Positions 5,471-8,153 of a stretch of 8,153 nucleotides of DNA are shown here, one piece after another; position 1 is the stretch's first letter; the number at the start of each line of letters is the position of its first letter. The DNA lies in contig NBLI01000058.1 of the NCBI GenBank assembly GCA_002084535.1, forward strand, positions 1 to 8,153. Direction: 5' to 3'. The notes below the pieces were generated by a model, which saw only the letters and a list, made by a program, of their open reading frames with translations, was not told where the DNA came from and made no database searches. Source of the DNA: Candidatus Zhuqueibacterota bacterium 4572_119. Lineage in GTDB: Bacteria > Zhuqueibacterota > Zhuqueibacteria > Thermofontimicrobiales > Thermofontimicrobiaceae. A program made the position numbers and the translations under genes.

Positions 5471-7381
5471 TTATTTTAAAACGACTTGCTTTTTAATTGT
5501 GCCACCACCGTTTCTCGCCCAGAGTTTAATATCAATCTTTTTTCCGGCGGGTGAAATAATAACCCATTCCAATTCTTTTTCAGCTCCCGCCGCCAAAGAA
5601 GATGTGTCAACGCGTTTTGAACCGCCAAACAACTTCATCTCTTTTTCATCTTCAAATTTTAACTGCAATACAATGGGAGAAATATTGCGGGATTTCAACC
5701 CCATCGATGTCGCGTAAGGAAATTTACCAGAGTTATGAATCTTTACTTTTAATTTAAATAAATTGGAGGACATTTTTTCAATCACGGGCTTGTCCATCTT
5801 AATTTCCGCGAATTGTGAAGCCAGATACATGGCAAATTTAGCATGGCTCTTGCTCAATGAATCTATTTGTTCCGCAGGAGGATTAACTCGTAAATAAGGA
5901 TAGAATCCGCCGATTTCAACTTCTCCCAACTGCTCGTGTTGAAATTTTTCCCAGTTAACAAAACCAACACCATTGTTTTGTTTTTCGATCCACTTCAACC
6001 AGTTAGCATCATTACTTTTGGACGACTTTTTATCGTCTGTTTTTCCACCGGGTCTGCCCGAAACACGCTGCATCATCGATGCTCTTCGATCCATATTACC
6101 CATTTTCTGCTCATCCGGTTTTTCCTGTTTCTGGTCCGTTGAATCGGCTTTCTCTTTTTTATCCTTGCGCAATGACCAAAGATTCGCTGAAAATGAAGGA
6201 ACACCGTATTGGAAATATGACCATTCGAGCATGGAACCCACCGGTTTTTCAGAAACCGCGTAATCCAACCCTGTAATTTCCTTGTATTGTTTGCTCACAT
6301 TTTTAAATAAAGTAACATCGTTTTTATCAGTTTTTTTGGATTGCGGGTCCTTTGGTTTGCCCTGTTGCTGCGATCTGTCACCAGATCTTCTGCGCCCAAA
6401 GCGGAACGACCTTTGTGGTTGTACTTCGCCTTTTCGTTTAAATTCCGGGAACATTGCTTTCCCACTTTCAATACCGGAACCCGCCGCTAAATTGTCGTAT
6501 TTTGAAAAAAGGAGTACACCACAAATGTTTTTGTGTGGCGCGGTTTCAAATTTCTCCTGGTACTTGTTCATAAAGTCTATGACAGCCTGGGTTTCAGATT
6601 CAGAGGCTGGATATAACTTGTAACCTTTAATTTTATAGCCAAAATTATGAGGAAAATTGCGGTTAATGTTATAGCCGCCGGGTCCGTCTTCATTGTACAA
6701 TTCATCACCATCGTTGTCAAATCCTTCGGGATAAATATTATAGAGACTTTCCACTGGTGTGTCTTTATCTTTTTTCTTCATAATGCGCGGGTCCTTTTTG
6801 TCCGCGTACCAGCTTCCCTCTTTGTCCTTGACTCGCATCAAGGTAATTAATCCATCTCCGTTAAGGTCTTCAGGTCCGTCTTCGTCTGTCTCCCAGTCAT
6901 AGTCATCATCACGGGGATTAAGATTTCCCGAATATTCAGCAAGCATGTTTTGAAAAAACAATTCAGCGCCATCAGGATTAACACGGGGGAGAATATAAAA
7001 TGTCCGCTTATCTAATAATTCAGTAATCTCCTTATTTTTATTATAACCTTCAATCAGGTACCTGGCAATCCCCAACGCCACCTCGCTGCCAATAACGTGG
7101 TCGCCTTCGAGATTTCCACAAACGAGAAGGGCTTGCTTATCAAGTGCTTTTTTACCATTATTTCCAGTAATCTGCAAAGCCCAAATATCACGTCCCTGAT
7201 AGGTTTTCCCGATAGAACTGAGCTTGACTATCGATTTATTTTTTGCCGCCAATTCTTTTAGAGATTTTGTTAAAGATGAATAATTATGATAATTTTTTGC
7301 AGGTAAATAATCGTTTGCTGCCCAGCATGGAAGAAGAGTAAACAGAAGAAATAAAATGGTTATTGCTTTGAATCCCCTCAT
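5471..7381 (-). CDS. Secreted M14-family carboxypeptidase homologue with degenerate active site (probable pseudoenzyme)
   Basis: 636 residues with a signal peptide (probable cut after CWA, about residue 21), then DYLPA, as in its downstream paralogue. It is clearly M14-like: SIGKTYQGRDIWALQI, FYILPRVNPDG (N135-G138), NINRNF (N240-R241) and two Asp-rich loops (about 158-180 and 222-236). The catalytic positions are changed. Aligned with the paralogue, HGNE becomes EGDH (E92, H95), the third zinc His becomes S293 (ICGVLLFS against IAGVQAFH), and the catalytic Glu becomes N400 (SFSAN against SFSNE). Normal zinc hydrolysis is therefore unlikely; a binding or regulatory role is inferred. Two low-complexity basic or Gln-rich insertions (about 315-356 and 406-458) flank the lost catalytic region and are absent from the paralogue. 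AAGGAGG, 8 nt before ATG 7381, is a near-perfect ribosome site. The gene sits 53 nt after the amidotransferase gene. The frame is intact, arguing for maintained function. Confidence 0.9.
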   Translation of the reverse strand: MRGFKAITILFLLFTLLPCWAANDYLPAKNYHNYSSLTKSLKELAAKNKSIVKLSSIGKTYQGRDIWALQITGNNGKKALDKQALLVCGNLEGDHVIGSEVALGIARYLIEGYNKNKEITELLDKRTFYILPRVNPDGAELFFQNMLAEYSGNLNPRDDDYDWETDEDGPEDLNGDGLITLMRVKDKEGSWYADKKDPRIMKKKDKDTPVESLYNIYPEGFDNDGDELYNEDGPGGYNINRNFPHNFGYKIKGYKLYPASESETQAVIDFMNKYQEKFETAPHKNICGVLLFSKYDNLAAGSGIESGKAMFPEFKRKGEVQPQRSFRFGRRRSGDRSQQQGKPKDPQSKKTDKNDVTLFKNVSKQYKEITGLDYAVSEKPVGSMLEWSYFQYGVPSFSANLWSLRKDKKEKADSTDQKQEKPDEQKMGNMDRRASMMQRVSGRPGGKTDDKKSSKSNDANWLKWIEKQNNGVGFVNWEKFQHEQLGEVEIGGFYPYLRVNPPAEQIDSLSKSHAKFAMYLASQFAEIKMDKPVIEKMSSNLFKLKVKIHNSGKFPYATSMGLKSRNISPIVLQLKFEDEKEMKLFGGSKRVDTSSLAAGAEKELEWVIISPAGKKIDIKLWARNGGGTIKKQVVLK

Positions 7382-7389
7382 AAAAAGTG

Positions 7390-7396
7390 CCTCCTT
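7390..7396 (-). promoter_or_regulatory. Strong ribosome binding site of the degenerate M14 gene
   Basis: AAGGAGG on the minus strand, 8 nt before ATG 7381. It is the strongest Shine-Dalgarno match in the window. The 53-nt gap it lies in also holds the small palindrome GTTAAATTAAC (7416-7426), and I see no convincing promoter there. Confidence 0.8.
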
Positions 7397-7434
7397 GCTT
7401 GATTAATAAATATTTGTTAAATTAACCGGGAGTT

Positions 7435-8148
7435 TTAACAAGTAAAGTAATTTGAAGATTTTATGTAAGTAATATTTCGATTATTCAGTTTTTCCCAACT
7501 TTTATTTTTTAGGTGAGGCAAAATTTCTGATGAAATGATCAATGAATTTTTTTGTTTTAAAATTTTCATGGTGTAGTAACGTGGATTAAGTGAGTACCAA
7601 TTTGTGATAAATGTTTGATCGCCATTAGTCAAAATAAAATTAGCGCCAGAATAATCTTTTAGGTTTTCGAGCTTTTTCCTGATATGAACCTCGTCCACTT
7701 TTCCATTACAGCCACTTAACAGGTAATAAAAAAAGCGCTCGGAATCAGTATCTCCGCGGGGAAGATATTGCCCGTCAAATTGCAAATTGTCACGAACAGT
7801 GCCATTGTGGAAAAAAACATACGGTTGTTTCTCAAATTTATATTCAAATGGATGGACATTACTCAAATTGACTTCGCCTTTGGTTCCGTACCTGGCATGC
7901 ACAATGAGGAAAGGTGTGTCCAGATTTTTATATTTCTCTATCTGCGGATCGTCAAAGACCGGTTTGACAGAGCGAAAAGTTTTCAACTGTTGATTTGCAA
8001 AATAAGTGATGCCCCAGCCGTCTGCGTGTTTGAATACGGTGTTCGCGTTTTCTTCATGACGTTCATTCTGATCTGCTGCCATCAGAATCATATCCCGTAT
8101 CACCGATTCTGTATTGAATTCACCAATCGCGAAAACCATTCTGCACAT
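7435..8148 (-). CDS. Class II glutamine amidotransferase (YafJ/EgtC-like, GATase_4)
   Basis: 237 residues, complete from ATG 8148. Ntn-hydrolase glutaminase fold: Cys2 directly after Met (MCRMVF) is the expected nucleophile once Met is removed. HADGWGI (41-47), HARYGT (84-89), HPF (99-101), HNG with N115-G116 forming the oxyanion hole, and DTDSERFF (133-140) are the usual substrate-pocket blocks. SSE (206-208) matches the late strand motif. Length and lack of a synthase domain fit the stand-alone YafJ/EgtC-like group, which takes NH3 or a gamma-glutamyl group from glutamine-like substrates; the actual substrate is unknown. There is no signal peptide, so it is cytoplasmic, unlike the two secreted M14 proteins downstream. 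It may share their transcript (53-nt gap), although a functional link is not evident. Its ribosome site and promoter lie outside the window, since only five bases precede the start. Confidence 0.92.
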   Translation of the reverse strand: MCRMVFAIGEFNTESVIRDMILMAADQNERHEENANTVFKHADGWGITYFANQQLKTFRSVKPVFDDPQIEKYKNLDTPFLIVHARYGTKGEVNLSNVHPFEYKFEKQPYVFFHNGTVRDNLQFDGQYLPRGDTDSERFFYYLLSGCNGKVDEVHIRKKLENLKDYSGANFILTNGDQTFITNWYSLNPRYYTMKILKQKNSLIISSEILPHLKNKSWEKLNNRNITYIKSSNYFTC

Positions 8149-8153
8149 TGAAC

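Noticed and set aside
5936..6850. Several plus-strand ORFs of 65-113 codons
   Set aside because: All are antisense to the degenerate M14 gene, which is intact and has clear family motifs.
7319..7330. LLPC in the signal peptide of the degenerate M14 protein as a lipoprotein lipobox
   Set aside because: Pro before the Cys does not fit the lipobox, and a normal signal peptidase cut after CWA fits better.
7768..8151. 127-codon plus-strand ORF
   Set aside because: It is antisense to the amidotransferase gene, whose Cys2, HNG and DTDSE motifs are clear.

Overview
The window is AT-rich bacterial DNA. Every well-supported gene lies on the minus strand, so transcription runs from high to low coordinates. 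Shine-Dalgarno sequences (AAGGAGG, GGAGG), TTGACA/TATATT-type promoter boxes and Asp-rich calcium-loop M14 carboxypeptidases with Sec signal peptides suggest a Gram-negative-type bacterium. An FCB-like relative such as Calditrichota, Ignavibacteria or KSB1 is my guess; no marker gene here decides it.

Right half (8148 to about 3547): a three-gene, same-strand run with gaps of 53 and 50 nt. It holds a class II glutamine amidotransferase of the YafJ/EgtC (GATase_4) type, then two tandem secreted M14 zinc-carboxypeptidase homologues, and ends at a strong intrinsic terminator. The downstream M14 protein has a complete active site. In the upstream one the HxxE zinc motif reads E-G-D-H, the third zinc His is Ser and the catalytic Glu is Asn, although the NPDG and N-R motifs and the calcium-type loops are kept. 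It therefore looks like a pseudoenzyme paired with an active paralogue.

Left half (about 3160 to 208): a small defence cluster. At its upstream end is the C-terminal part of a putative phage abortive-infection (putAbiC-type) protein. It has no ATG and lacks its N-terminal region, and lies behind an in-frame stop and a good promoter containing a dyad. Next, after a hairpin-rich spacer, is a type II restriction-modification pair: a beta-class DNA methyltransferase with a C-terminal SNase-like domain, overlapping a MjaI-family restriction endonuclease gene. MjaI recognises CTAG, and I found no CTAG in the whole window by eye.

Between the halves (about 3160-3546) is gene-poor DNA with a possible decayed plus-strand reading frame. 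No tRNA, rRNA, CRISPR array, insertion sequence or integrase was seen.
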